Part shown: one piece after another, positions 15,554 through 22,939 of the stretch | Numbering within the stretch: the first letter of the stretch is position 1 | How the letters are laid out: every line of letters begins with the position of its first letter | Assembly (NCBI GenBank): GCA_934085675.1 | Contig: CAKOHH010000015.1 | Span: 1-23,278 of the forward strand | Source: an uncultured Bacilli bacterium | GTDB taxonomy: Bacteria > Bacillota_I > Bacilli_A > RF39 > UBA660 | Reading direction: 5' to 3' | Length of the DNA stretch: 23,278 bases | Position numbers and translations under genes: made by a program | Notes under the pieces: model-generated | The model's input: the letters and a program-made list of their open reading frames with translations, nothing else | Told to the model about the DNA's origin: nothing | Database searches by the model: none

Positions 15554-17896
15554 ATGTTAAAAAAAATTTTTGAAACAAAAGAATTTCGTTTCTTACTGGT
15601 AGGCATTTTAAATACATTAGTAGGTTACGGCTTGTATGCTTTATTTTTAAGTTTACATATTAATTATTTAATCGCAAATACGATGTCTACTATTTTAGGG
15701 ATTATTCATAGTTATCTTTGGAATCGTTTTTTTACCTTTAAAAGTAAGGAAAAAGCCAGTAAAGAAATTGTTAAGTTTTTCTTTGTCTATTTAATGAGTT
15801 ATCTAATTGGCTGTGCCACTCTTTATATTTTTAAAAATAAATTAAACATTGATGTTTACTTAGCAGGTCTTTTAAATCTTGTTATTACCACGATTATTAG
15901 TTTCTTTGGTCATAAATATTTTAGTTTCAAAGAAAAGAAAGTAACTTTAAAAGAAATATGGCAAGAAAATAAAAAGTTTATTTTTCCAAGTTTACTTTTC
16001 CTTTTATCCTTTGGTTTACTTTTAAGTTATAAAAATTTACCTAATTTTACCGATGAAGGAGATGTCATGTTAGGCGCCAGCTTAATTAGTAAAGGGAAAA
16101 TACCTTACTTAGATTTTGCTTCCCAACATTTACCATTTACTTATTATTATATGGCTATTTTTGCTTTATTAGGAATTCATTCGGTAGTAGGTTTTCGCAT
16201 TGGCATGTATTTAACTCTAAGTGTCCTTTTTGTTTTTATGTATTTAAGATATCATAAAACATTTGGCAAATTACCATTTTTCCTTTATCCTTTTTTCTAT
16301 ACTCTTTATATGTCTTTCCCAGATTATACAGCAGGAACCGTTATCTCTGAACAATTTGTAAGTCAATTTTTAGTTATTTTATTTTTGGAAATCTTAATGT
16401 TTTATAAAAATAAAAAATTAGATACCTTAGCCCTTATTCTTATTCCTCTTATGATGGTTTTAAGTATTGGTTCTAGTTTTGTGAGTATCTTAGCCGTCTT
16501 TGCAGCAGTAGTAGCTTTTGTTTTCTTAGATATTAAATTTTATTTACAAGAAAATAAATTTAAACTTTCCTCTTATTTACAGCATTTCTTTAAAAAATAT
16601 AAGGTCATTCTTTTAGTCGGTATTGGCTTAGTAGGAATATTTGTCCTTTACTTAGCTTTAAGTGGCAGTCTTATGGAATGTTATAAACAAGCCTTCCAAT
16701 TAAATACAGAAGTTTATGCAAAATATAATAGTTATTCTTCTAATCCAATAGTGACGATGATTAAGGCTTTTCCCAGATTTTTCTTATCTATCACAAGTTT
16801 CTTAACTTTAAATACCAATTCTCTTTTATATATTATCTTATATTTAGGAGTTATTATTTTTACCTATAAATTAAGTAAAAAAGATTATAGTTTAACATTT
16901 TTAATGTTTTTCTATATTCTGATGTGTGGTAATCGGGGTTTTACTGATTTTCACGCTTTACCATTTTTTGCCACGGCATGTATTAGTATTTGCTTAATGT
17001 TATCTAAATTAGATAAGAAAAAATTAAATATTTGTTTATGTCTTTTCCTTATTTTATTTGTTAAAGTAAGAGGCGAAGCTTTTCAAAATATTTTAAAACC
17101 AAGAGAAGAAAAAGAAATGACTTCTATTGTTAAACTTTTAAATGAAGACGAAGAAATCATGCATGTTGATATTGATACGTCTTCTTATATTGATGAAGGT
17201 AAGATTCCTTATGGACCTTTTGCCAGTATGGTTCCTTGGTTTGCAGATATTTATGAAGATGAATATTTACAAATTATTAAAGACAGTCATTCTAAAGTTA
17301 TTACTTATTATCCATACAATACGGTTTGGAGTGTTCCATTTAAAGAGTTTTTACCACAAGTAAATGAATATATTATTAAAAATTATGTTTTTGTGAAAGA
17401 TGGCTTGTATTTTGTTCATCCCGATTATTTAAAAGAAGCTTCTAGAAAATTAAAGAGAGTGCTTCCATATTACAATAATTGTTATGATAGGATTACCTTT
17501 ATGCCCCTTGTTAATAATTCGGTTAAAGAAACTATCAAAGTAAGTAAAACAACAGAGAAACTTGGCATTATGTTTGGAACTTATTCAAGAGTTAATTATT
17601 CTTTACTGCATTTTACAATGAAAAAAGAAGGTAAAATTATTTATGATGAAACTATTTCCGCTAGTGAATTAAAAGATAATGATTATTACTATTTAAAATT
17701 AAATGAAGCCTTAGAGCCAAATGAAACTTATGAATTAGAAATAAGTTCTACAAATACAAATGATAAAGATTATGTGGCCATTTATAAAATGAATGATGAA
17801 GTAGGTTATGACGAAAATTATTTAACGATAAATGGTATCACCTATAAAAATGAAGATTTAGTAATGGAGATGTATGATGAAAAAGAAAACAATTAG
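15554..17896 (+). CDS. fusion protein: GtrA-like flippase domain plus GT-C/PMT-like membrane glycosyltransferase
   Basis: The 780-aa protein starts with a complete GtrA-like four-helix module (about 10-128): FLLVGILNTLVGYGLYALF, SYLWNRFFTF, and FFGHKYFSFKEKK at its end. A multi-helix GT-C part follows (about 140-530). Its first external loop carries NFTDEGDVMLGASLISKG (D167-E168) and YLDFASQHLPFTYYY, the pattern of GT39/GT83-like enzymes that use polyprenyl-phosphate sugars. The last 250 residues form an extracytoplasmic domain with many beta-type stretches. GtrA proteins are thought to flip polyprenyl-phosphate sugars, so flipping and transfer appear joined in one chain. The start is ATG 15554 with AGTAGGG just upstream; an in-frame TTG at 15515 lies inside the preceding gene. 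It overlaps the next gene by 23 bp. Confidence 0.8.
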   Translation: MLKKIFETKEFRFLLVGILNTLVGYGLYALFLSLHINYLIANTMSTILGIIHSYLWNRFFTFKSKEKASKEIVKFFFVYLMSYLIGCATLYIFKNKLNIDVYLAGLLNLVITTIISFFGHKYFSFKEKKVTLKEIWQENKKFIFPSLLFLLSFGLLLSYKNLPNFTDEGDVMLGASLISKGKIPYLDFASQHLPFTYYYMAIFALLGIHSVVGFRIGMYLTLSVLFVFMYLRYHKTFGKLPFFLYPFFYTLYMSFPDYTAGTVISEQFVSQFLVILFLEILMFYKNKKLDTLALILIPLMMVLSIGSSFVSILAVFAAVVAFVFLDIKFYLQENKFKLSSYLQHFFKKYKVILLVGIGLVGIFVLYLALSGSLMECYKQAFQLNTEVYAKYNSYSSNPIVTMIKAFPRFFLSITSFLTLNTNSLLYIILYLGVIIFTYKLSKKDYSLTFLMFFYILMCGNRGFTDFHALPFFATACISICLMLSKLDKKKLNICLCLFLILFVKVRGEAFQNILKPREEKEMTSIVKLLNEDEEIMHVDIDTSSYIDEGKIPYGPFASMVPWFADIYEDEYLQIIKDSHSKVITYYPYNTVWSVPFKEFLPQVNEYIIKNYVFVKDGLYFVHPDYLKEASRKLKRVLPYYNNCYDRITFMPLVNNSVKETIKVSKTTEKLGIMFGTYSRVNYSLLHFTMKKEGKIIYDETISASELKDNDYYYLKLNEALEPNETYELEISSTNTNDKDYVAIYKMNDEVGYDENYLTINGITYKNEDLVMEMYDEKENN

Positions 17897-18851
17897 TATT
17901 ATTGTTCCAACTTATAATGAAGAAGAAAATGTGGTTTTAATGTATGAGGCATTAAAAAACATTTTTGTAAAGGAACTCAAAAAATATGATTATGAGATAT
18001 TATTTATAGATAATAAATCTCAAGACAAAACAAGAACTTTAATAAGAAAAATTTGTGCCAAAGATAAAAATGTAAAAGCTATTTTTAATGCTCAAAACTT
18101 TGGTCAATTTAACAGTCCTTATTATGGCCTTATTAGTACGACGGGAGATTGCACTATCATGGTAGCAGCTGATTTTCAAGATCCTGTTGAGATGATTCCT
18201 AAGTTTGTTAAAGAATGGGAAAAGGGTTATAAAATTGTTATTGGTATTAAAAATAAAAGTGAAGAAAGTAAATTAGTTTATGCTCTTAGAAGTTTGTACT
18301 ATAAGATGATTAAAAAGTTCTCAGAAGTAGAACAAATTGAACATTTTACTGGTTTTGGCCTTTATGATAAAGAATTTATTAAGGTTTTACAAGACTTAGA
18401 TGATCCAGATCCTTATTTAAGAGGAATTGTCGCGGAACTTGGTTTTGAAAGAAAAGAAATTCCATTTACCCAACCAAAAAGACAAAGAGGAAAATCATCT
18501 AACAATTGGTATCGTCTTTATGATGCGGCTATGTTAGGAATTACCTCTTATACCAAGATTGGTTTAAGACTTGCTACAATTGTTGGCTTTATCTTATCTT
18601 TCTTTTCTATTATTATAGCCCTTGTTTATCTTGTTTTAAAACTTTGTAATTGGAATTCTTTCCAAGCCGGTATTGCTCCTATTTTAATTGGTGTATTCTT
18701 ACTGGGCGGTATGCAAATATTCTTTATTGGTTTTTTAGGAGAATATATTTTAAATATTAATCAACGTATTATGCATCGTCCTTTAGTCGTTGTTGAAGAA
18801 AGACTAAATTTTGAAAAGAAGAAAGAAGCCAAAAATGAAAAAGAAAATTAG
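17874..18851 (+). CDS. GtrB/ArnC-like polyprenyl-phosphate glycosyltransferase (first copy)
   Basis: The 325-aa protein has a GT2 domain (about 6-220: ISIIVPTYNEEENVV, LFIDNKSQDKT, NAQNFGQFNSPYYGL, AADFQDPVEM with D100 and D103). Two C-terminal membrane helices follow (about 228-262 and 270-300, ending FLGEYILNINQRIMHRP). This is the layout of GtrB, which makes undecaprenyl-phosphate sugar for flipping by GtrA. Compared with its downstream neighbour, the usual metal-binding D-A-D is A-A-D and the VNDGS motif reads IDNKS, so its donor or activity may differ. It overlaps the upstream fusion gene by 23 bp and the next by 17 bp. ATG 17874 or 17877 follows GGAG. Confidence 0.85.
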   Translation: MMKKKTISIIVPTYNEEENVVLMYEALKNIFVKELKKYDYEILFIDNKSQDKTRTLIRKICAKDKNVKAIFNAQNFGQFNSPYYGLISTTGDCTIMVAADFQDPVEMIPKFVKEWEKGYKIVIGIKNKSEESKLVYALRSLYYKMIKKFSEVEQIEHFTGFGLYDKEFIKVLQDLDDPDPYLRGIVAELGFERKEIPFTQPKRQRGKSSNNWYRLYDAAMLGITSYTKIGLRLATIVGFILSFFSIIIALVYLVLKLCNWNSFQAGIAPILIGVFLLGGMQIFFIGFLGEYILNINQRIMHRPLVVVEERLNFEKKKEAKNEKEN

Positions 18852-19797
18852 TGTTATTGTTTCTTGCTATAATGAAGAAGAATCTCTGCCTTTATTTTAT
18901 GAAGAAATGCAAAGAGTTATGTCTTTAATGAAGGATAATGAATTTGAACTTATATTTGTTAATGATGGTAGTAAAGATAAAACTTTAGAAGAAATTAAGG
19001 CATTAAGAAATAAAGATAAAAGAGTACGTTATGTTTCTTTTTCGCGCAACTTTGGAAAAGAAGCTGCGATGCTTGCCGGCCTTGATTATGCCAGTGGAGA
19101 CTACATTACTTTAATGGATGCTGATTTACAAGATCCTCCTAAAATGCTTCCTGAAATGTTAGAAATTTTAGAAAAAGAACATTATGATTGTGTAGGGACA
19201 AGAAGAGTAACAAGAAAAGGTGAGCCTCCAATAAGAAGTTTCTTTGCCAGAAAATTTTATAAAATTATTAATCATTTAAGTAAAGTAGAAATGGTTGATG
19301 GGGCAAGGGATTATCGTCTAATGACAAGACAAATGGTCGAGGCTATTAAAGCTTGCCGAGAATACAATCGTTATTCTAAAGGCCTTTGGAGTTTTGTCGG
19401 CTTTAAAACTAAATGGTTAGAATTTGAAAACGTTGAAAGAGTAGCCGGAGAGACAAAGTGGTCTTTTTGGAAACTATTTAAATATGCCATAGAAGGTATT
19501 GTTGCCTTTTCAACAGCACCTCTAACTTTAGCTGCTTTTTTAGGTATATTATTTTGTTTTATTGCTTTTATTATGATTCTTGTTATCATTTTCAAAACAC
19601 TTATTTTTGGTGATCCTGTAGATGGCTGGCCAAGTCTTGCTTGTATCCTTATTTTTGTGAGTGGTATCCAATTATTCTTTATGGGTATCCTTGGTGAGTA
19701 CTTGGCAAAGACGTATTTAGAAACCAAAAAAAGGCCCATTTATATCGTTCAAGAAACGGAAAAAGAAGAGGCTTTGGAGCCTAAAAAATTAAAGTAA
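18835..19797 (+). CDS. GtrB/CsbB-like polyprenyl-phosphate glycosyltransferase (second copy)
   Basis: The 320-aa protein has the canonical GtrB/CsbB motifs: ISVIVSCYNEEESL, FVNDGSKDKT, FSRNFGKEAAMLAGL, metal-binding MDADLQDPP (D95, D97), the signature DGARDYRLM, and RVAGETKWSFWKLFKYAIEG. Two membrane helices follow (about 230-260 and 272-297, ending GILGEYLAKTYLETKKRP). It makes a polyprenyl-phosphate sugar, probably N-acetylglucosamine or glucose in this subgroup, for the GtrA/GT-C partners in the same operon. ATG 18835 is used; an in-frame TTG at 18811 is possible but overlaps more. Last gene of the second operon. Its own copy of the motifs is intact, unlike the preceding paralogue. Confidence 0.9.
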   Translation: MKKKISVIVSCYNEEESLPLFYEEMQRVMSLMKDNEFELIFVNDGSKDKTLEEIKALRNKDKRVRYVSFSRNFGKEAAMLAGLDYASGDYITLMDADLQDPPKMLPEMLEILEKEHYDCVGTRRVTRKGEPPIRSFFARKFYKIINHLSKVEMVDGARDYRLMTRQMVEAIKACREYNRYSKGLWSFVGFKTKWLEFENVERVAGETKWSFWKLFKYAIEGIVAFSTAPLTLAAFLGILFCFIAFIMILVIIFKTLIFGDPVDGWPSLACILIFVSGIQLFFMGILGEYLAKTYLETKKRPIYIVQETEKEEALEPKKLK

Positions 19798-19816
19798 AAA
19801 AAACGAAAAAAATTGC

Positions 19817-19845
19817 TTGACAAACGATAACCTATCGGTTAGTAT
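19817..19845 (+). promoter_or_regulatory. promoter of candidate small RNA A, with an operator-like palindrome in the spacer
   Basis: -35 TTGACA (19817-19822), 17-bp spacer, -10 TAGTAT (19840-19845). The palindrome TAACC-TATC-GGTTA (19828-19841) fills the spacer and touches the -10, the position of a classic repressor site. Its form (5-bp arms, 4-bp centre) resembles TetR-family operators, but no TetR gene is nearby. Confidence 0.6.
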
Positions 19846-19851
19846 ATTAAC

Positions 19852-19949
19852 TACCAATTCACTTTTGAAGGCGAATTGGTGCTAGTATCACACTAGTCAA
19901 CCCCTTTTTATTCTTTTACGAGAGACACATTGTGTCTCTCCATTTTTTT
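19852..19949 (+). ncRNA. candidate small RNA A (about 98 nt)
   Basis: There is no open reading frame of use between the promoter at 19817 and the terminator at 19920. The predicted transcript starts at an 8-bp stem ACCAATTC (19853-19860) / GAATTGGT (19873-19880), whose loop holds a small CTT/AAG pairing. A second stem CTAGT (19882-19886) / ACTAG (19892-19896) follows, then an unpaired segment with CCCC (19901-19904) and a T-run, then the terminator. This matches RNA B beyond recG in every element but not in primary sequence. C-rich single-stranded segments in Gram-positive small RNAs often pair with ribosome sites. Expression and function are inferred. Confidence 0.45.
19920..19949 (+). terminator. 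terminator of small RNA A, also downstream of the second operon
   Basis: Perfect 9-bp stem GAGAGACAC (19920-19928) / GTGTCTCTC (19932-19940) with loop ATT, then CA and seven T. No other terminator lies after 19797, so it probably also ends the glycosyltransferase transcript. Confidence 0.9.
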
Positions 19950-19954
19950 GCGTC

Positions 19955-19984
19955 TTGATAAAACAAATGTTCTTATGTTATACT
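19955..19984 (+). promoter_or_regulatory. promoter of recG
   Basis: -35 TTGATA (19955-19960), 18-bp spacer, -10 TATACT (19979-19984) with TGT extension (19976-19978). It lies after the small RNA terminator, so recG is transcribed independently. The -35, -10 and extension match those of the promoter at 5488. Confidence 0.7.
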
Positions 19985-20004
19985 TTGCTTAACAGGTGAT
20001 TATA

Positions 20005-21981
20005 ATGGACTTAAAGGACATAGATTTAATAAGTTTTCAAAACTTAAAATATTTAGAAAAATATAATATAACAACTTCCCAAGATTTATTAGAATTTTAT
20101 CCTTATCGTTACCAAGTCTTAAATCCAAGTTCTTTAGAATCGAAAGGCAATCTTTTAACAATTAATGCCAAAATAGTAAGTACTCCTATCATAACTTATT
20201 TAAAGAGTAAACTTAATGTTTTAAGATTTAAAGCCATCGTAAATAATCAGATAATTAATGTATCAATCTTTAATCGGGGTTTTTTAAAGAAAAATTTAAC
20301 AATTGATAAAGAAGTTATTCTCATTGGCAAATATAATGATAAATTAAATTCTTTTACCGCTAGTGAAATCAAAATGGGCAGACTAAATAACATGCAAATT
20401 ATCCCTCTTTACCATAATGTGAAAAAAATCAAAAATAATACTTTAGAAAAATATATAAAATACTTACTAGAAAATACAACAATTGTAGATGAGTTACCAT
20501 CTTACTTAAAAGAAAAGTATCACTTATGTTCTTTAAAAGAAGCTTATCAATATATTCATTTTCCTAAAAATAAAGAGGAATTAAAAGAGGCTCAAAGACG
20601 TCTTATTTTTGAAGAATTATTTGAGTTTATGTTTAAAATGATGTTTTTAAAAGAACTGAATCAAACGGGCAAAGGTATTTCCAAAGAGTTTGATGAAAAA
20701 AAAGTAGAAAAATTCTTAAAAGATTTACCCTTTACTTTAACAGAAGATCAACAATCGGCAATAAAAGAAGGACTTCATGATTTAAAAGACAAAAAAAGAA
20801 TGAACCGTCTTTTACTAGGAGATGTTGGTTCTGGAAAAACCATTGTTGCCACAGTTTTACTATACGCTAATTTTCTTTCTGGTTATCAAGGTGTTTTTAT
20901 GGCTCCTACGGAAATACTGGCCACCCAACATTTTTTTAATACTCATGCCTTATTTCAAGCCTGCAATGTTCAAGTAGACCTTTTAGTAGGAAGTATGTCT
21001 AAGAAAGAAAAAGAAAATATTTTGCAAAGAATAAAAAATAAAGAAATAGATATTTTAATTGGTACTCATGCTGTTTTAAATGAAAATCTTCATTTTGCTA
21101 ATTTAGGTCTTGTTGTAACAGATGAACAACATCGTTTTGGCGTTTGTCAAAGAGAAATTTTGCAAAATAAAGGAGACTATCCCGATATGCTTTTTATGAG
21201 TGCTACACCTATACCAAGAACGTATGCCCTTACTTTATATGGAGATATGGATACATCAATAATTAAACAGAAACCTCATGGTCGGAAAGATATTATTACT
21301 AAAGTAGTGTTAGAAAAAGATTTAAAAGAAGTCCTATTAAATACTTTAGAAGAAATAAAAAATGGTCATCAAGTTTATGTCGTAGCACCAATGATTGATG
21401 AAAATGATGAAAATAATTTAAAAAATGTCTATCTTTTAAAAGAAAAATTTTCCCTTGCTTATCATGAAAAAGTGCCCATTGGCATTTTACATGGCAAAAT
21501 GAAAAAAGAAGAAAAAAATGAAGTGATGAATTCTTTTAAAAATAATCAAATAAAAATACTTATTTCCACAACCGTTGTTGAAGTAGGCGTAGATGTTTCT
21601 AATGCGACAGTGATGATTATTTTTAATGCCGAAAGATTTGGTCTTGCTACTTTACATCAGTTAAGAGGAAGAGTAGGAAGAAGTGCTTTACAATCTTATT
21701 GTTATTTAATATGTAATGAAAAAAAAGAAAGACTTATGGTTTTAGAAGAAAGTAATGATGGCTTTTATATAAGTGAAAAAGACTTTGCCTTTCGGGGTGA
21801 AGGAGACTTATTTGGCATAAAACAAAGTGGTGATATGTCCTTTAAAATAGCCGATTTAAAAAGAGATTATCATATCTTATTAGTGGCTAAAAAAGAAGCA
21901 GAATATTTTATGCAAAATAAACTTTACATTCAAAGACAGCATTATGAAAAAATTATTCATAAAATTGATTTTACTAATTGA
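20005..21981 (+). CDS. recG: ATP-dependent DNA helicase RecG
   Basis: RecG remodels stalled replication forks and Holliday junctions. The 658-aa protein has an N-terminal wedge/OB region (about 1-140), then helicase domains: FTLTEDQQSAIKEG (Q-motif-like region), Walker A GDVGSGKT (272-279), FMAPTEILATQH, IGTHAV, DEQHRFGV (373-380), MSATPIPRTYALTLYGDMD, and motif VI region with TLHQLRGRVGRS. The end has FRGEGDLFGIKQSG, specific to RecG. It is somewhat shorter than the usual 680-690 aa, mostly in the wedge part. The start taken is ATG 20005 after AGGTGAT; GTG 19996 overlaps that site. It is a single-gene unit flanked by candidate small RNAs on both sides. Confidence 0.96.
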   Translation: MDLKDIDLISFQNLKYLEKYNITTSQDLLEFYPYRYQVLNPSSLESKGNLLTINAKIVSTPIITYLKSKLNVLRFKAIVNNQIINVSIFNRGFLKKNLTIDKEVILIGKYNDKLNSFTASEIKMGRLNNMQIIPLYHNVKKIKNNTLEKYIKYLLENTTIVDELPSYLKEKYHLCSLKEAYQYIHFPKNKEELKEAQRRLIFEELFEFMFKMMFLKELNQTGKGISKEFDEKKVEKFLKDLPFTLTEDQQSAIKEGLHDLKDKKRMNRLLLGDVGSGKTIVATVLLYANFLSGYQGVFMAPTEILATQHFFNTHALFQACNVQVDLLVGSMSKKEKENILQRIKNKEIDILIGTHAVLNENLHFANLGLVVTDEQHRFGVCQREILQNKGDYPDMLFMSATPIPRTYALTLYGDMDTSIIKQKPHGRKDIITKVVLEKDLKEVLLNTLEEIKNGHQVYVVAPMIDENDENNLKNVYLLKEKFSLAYHEKVPIGILHGKMKKEEKNEVMNSFKNNQIKILISTTVVEVGVDVSNATVMIIFNAERFGLATLHQLRGRVGRSALQSYCYLICNEKKERLMVLEESNDGFYISEKDFAFRGEGDLFGIKQSGDMSFKIADLKRDYHILLVAKKEAEYFMQNKLYIQRQHYEKIIHKIDFTN

Positions 21982-22006
21982 CGAAGTAAAAAGATTATAG
22001 TACACT
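21978..22006 (+). promoter_or_regulatory. promoter of candidate small RNA B, overlapping the recG stop codon
   Basis: -35 TTGACG (21978-21983) contains the recG TGA stop. The spacer is 17 bp and the -10 is TACACT (22001-22006). The -10 is one arm of the palindrome TACACT-TTATAT-AGTGTA (22001-22018), so a bound protein would cover -10 and start. The -10 is not strong. Confidence 0.45.
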
Positions 22007-22012
22007 TTATAT

Positions 22013-22106
22013 AGTGTAGTTCGAATAAACTACACTGGTATACATTCACGATTACTTCTGAGTGTGTATTAACAAACCCCCTGTGAGAGCGTAAGCTCTC
22101 TTTTTT
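22013..22106 (+). ncRNA. candidate small RNA B (about 94 nt)
   Basis: The predicted start coincides with a perfect 9-bp stem AGTGTAGTT (22013-22021) / AACTACACT (22028-22036) with a 6-nt loop. A second stem ATACA-tt-CAC (22040-22049) / GTGTGTAT (22062-22069) has a 2-nt bulge. An unpaired segment ending in CCCCC (22077-22081) follows, then the terminator hairpin. Element order, spacing and total length match RNA A while primary sequence differs, which supports conserved architecture rather than chance. No coding potential was seen. Function unknown. Confidence 0.45.
22085..22106 (+). terminator. terminator of small RNA B
   Basis: GC-containing stem GAGAGC (22085-22090) / GCTCTC (22095-22100) with tetraloop GTAA and a six-T run. 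It also lies 104 bases after recG and may end that transcript. Confidence 0.9.
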
Positions 22107-22110
22107 GATA

Positions 22111-22146
22111 TAAAAAAAAATAAGCCCTTTTAAGGCTTAATTTTTT
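22111..22146. terminator. bidirectional terminator after the broken Rpn gene
   Basis: Stem TAAGCC (22121-22126) / GGCTTA (22134-22139) with A-run 22112-22120 on one side and T-run 22141-22146 on the other. It lies directly after the Rpn stop codon on the minus strand and is repeated with small changes behind the second Rpn copy. Confidence 0.75.
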
Positions 22147-22441
22147 ATGATTACATATTATTTTTAAGATTTAAAATTTCTTCTTTACTTAGTTTGGTAA
22201 TTCTTTGAATAAGTTCTAAAGAATCATTGGCAAGAAGCATATCTTTTGCAATTTCTATTTTTTCTTCTTTTTTTCCTTGACTCATGCCAATATCAATTCC
22301 TTCTTCACGGCCGTAATCACGAGCCTTTTTAAACATACTTCTTTCTTCGTTCATTACTTCATCGCTTAAAAGGGCATTCATATACTCATCCATTGTCATA
22401 ATTGTTCTCCATTTCCATTTTAGTTTATCTCGTTCTTCTTC
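22121..22441. repeat. direct repeat, Rpn tail plus terminator, copy 1 (copy 2 at 22911-23278)
   Basis: The terminator, the Rpn C-terminal coding stretch and the 42 bases before its ATG recur with few substitutions at 22911-23278, in the same orientation, about 0.8 kb away. The main length difference is the 24-bp repeat expansion. Copy 2 is cut by the window end. Such repeats can recombine and delete the sequence between them. Confidence 0.85.
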
Positions 22442-22779
22442 ATCTTATGATATGGCATGCTCTTTTTAAGTTGACTACTATAACCACGACATAGATAAAC
22501 ATTTGATTTTCTTAAATTTTCTTCATTGAATGTTTTATAAGCCTCAAAGTTTAAAATGACATTGTCTCCTAAAAAAGCAAAAACATCGGCCCTGATATTC
22601 TTTTCTTTATAAGTTGCTTTTTTAAAGGGATATTCATGACTTTTAATCTCAATTTGTTTTTCTAAGAAACCTTTAGGTAATCTTAAAACATTTTCTGAGA
22701 TAACTTCAAGTGGTCGGGTATATTCTTCATTTCCTAAGATATTTTTCACCCAGTAGTCTTCCATTAAGTCAATTTTCAT
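22151..22779 (-). pseudogene. broken Rpn-family PD-(D/E)XK nuclease (recombination-promoting nuclease/transposase_31 type)
   Basis: Two pieces in different frames make up this gene. The first (22779-22420, 119 aa) has the Rpn start with RADVFAFLGDNVILNFEAYK (nuclease core: D, then E in NFEAYK) and YLCRGYSSQLKK, and stops at 22420. The second is open from 22444 to 22151 and holds the Rpn tail: KWKWRTIMTMDEYMNALLSD, REEGIDIGMSQGKKE and the terminal HTH-like LELIQRITKLSKEEIL. Together they make only about 215 residues, while Rpn proteins usually have near 300. The central segment (family pattern 'pvi.I.il.f') is missing, so both an internal deletion and a frameshift in a GAAGAAGAA run are suggested. 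A purine-rich ribosome site precedes ATG 22779. A paralogue lies directly upstream. Confidence 0.75.
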
Positions 22780-22904
22780 GCTTTTTTTCCTTTCTAAGAA
22801 GATAAATAAAATACCTTCTACTTATATATACAAAAAAAATCAGTGATTTCCTTTTTTTTATGATAAAAATCGTTCATCAAAATTCGACATAAATTTTTAT
22901 ATAT

Positions 22905-22928
22905 TAAAAAAAGCCCTTTTAAGGCTTA
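22905..22928 (-). terminator. terminator of the second Rpn gene
   Basis: On the minus strand AAGCC (22927-22923) / GGCTT (22915-22911), followed by a T-run (22912-22906). It is a variant of the hairpin at 22121-22139, again placed just after an Rpn stop codon. Confidence 0.7.
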
Positions 22929-22939
22929 AGTTTTAATGA

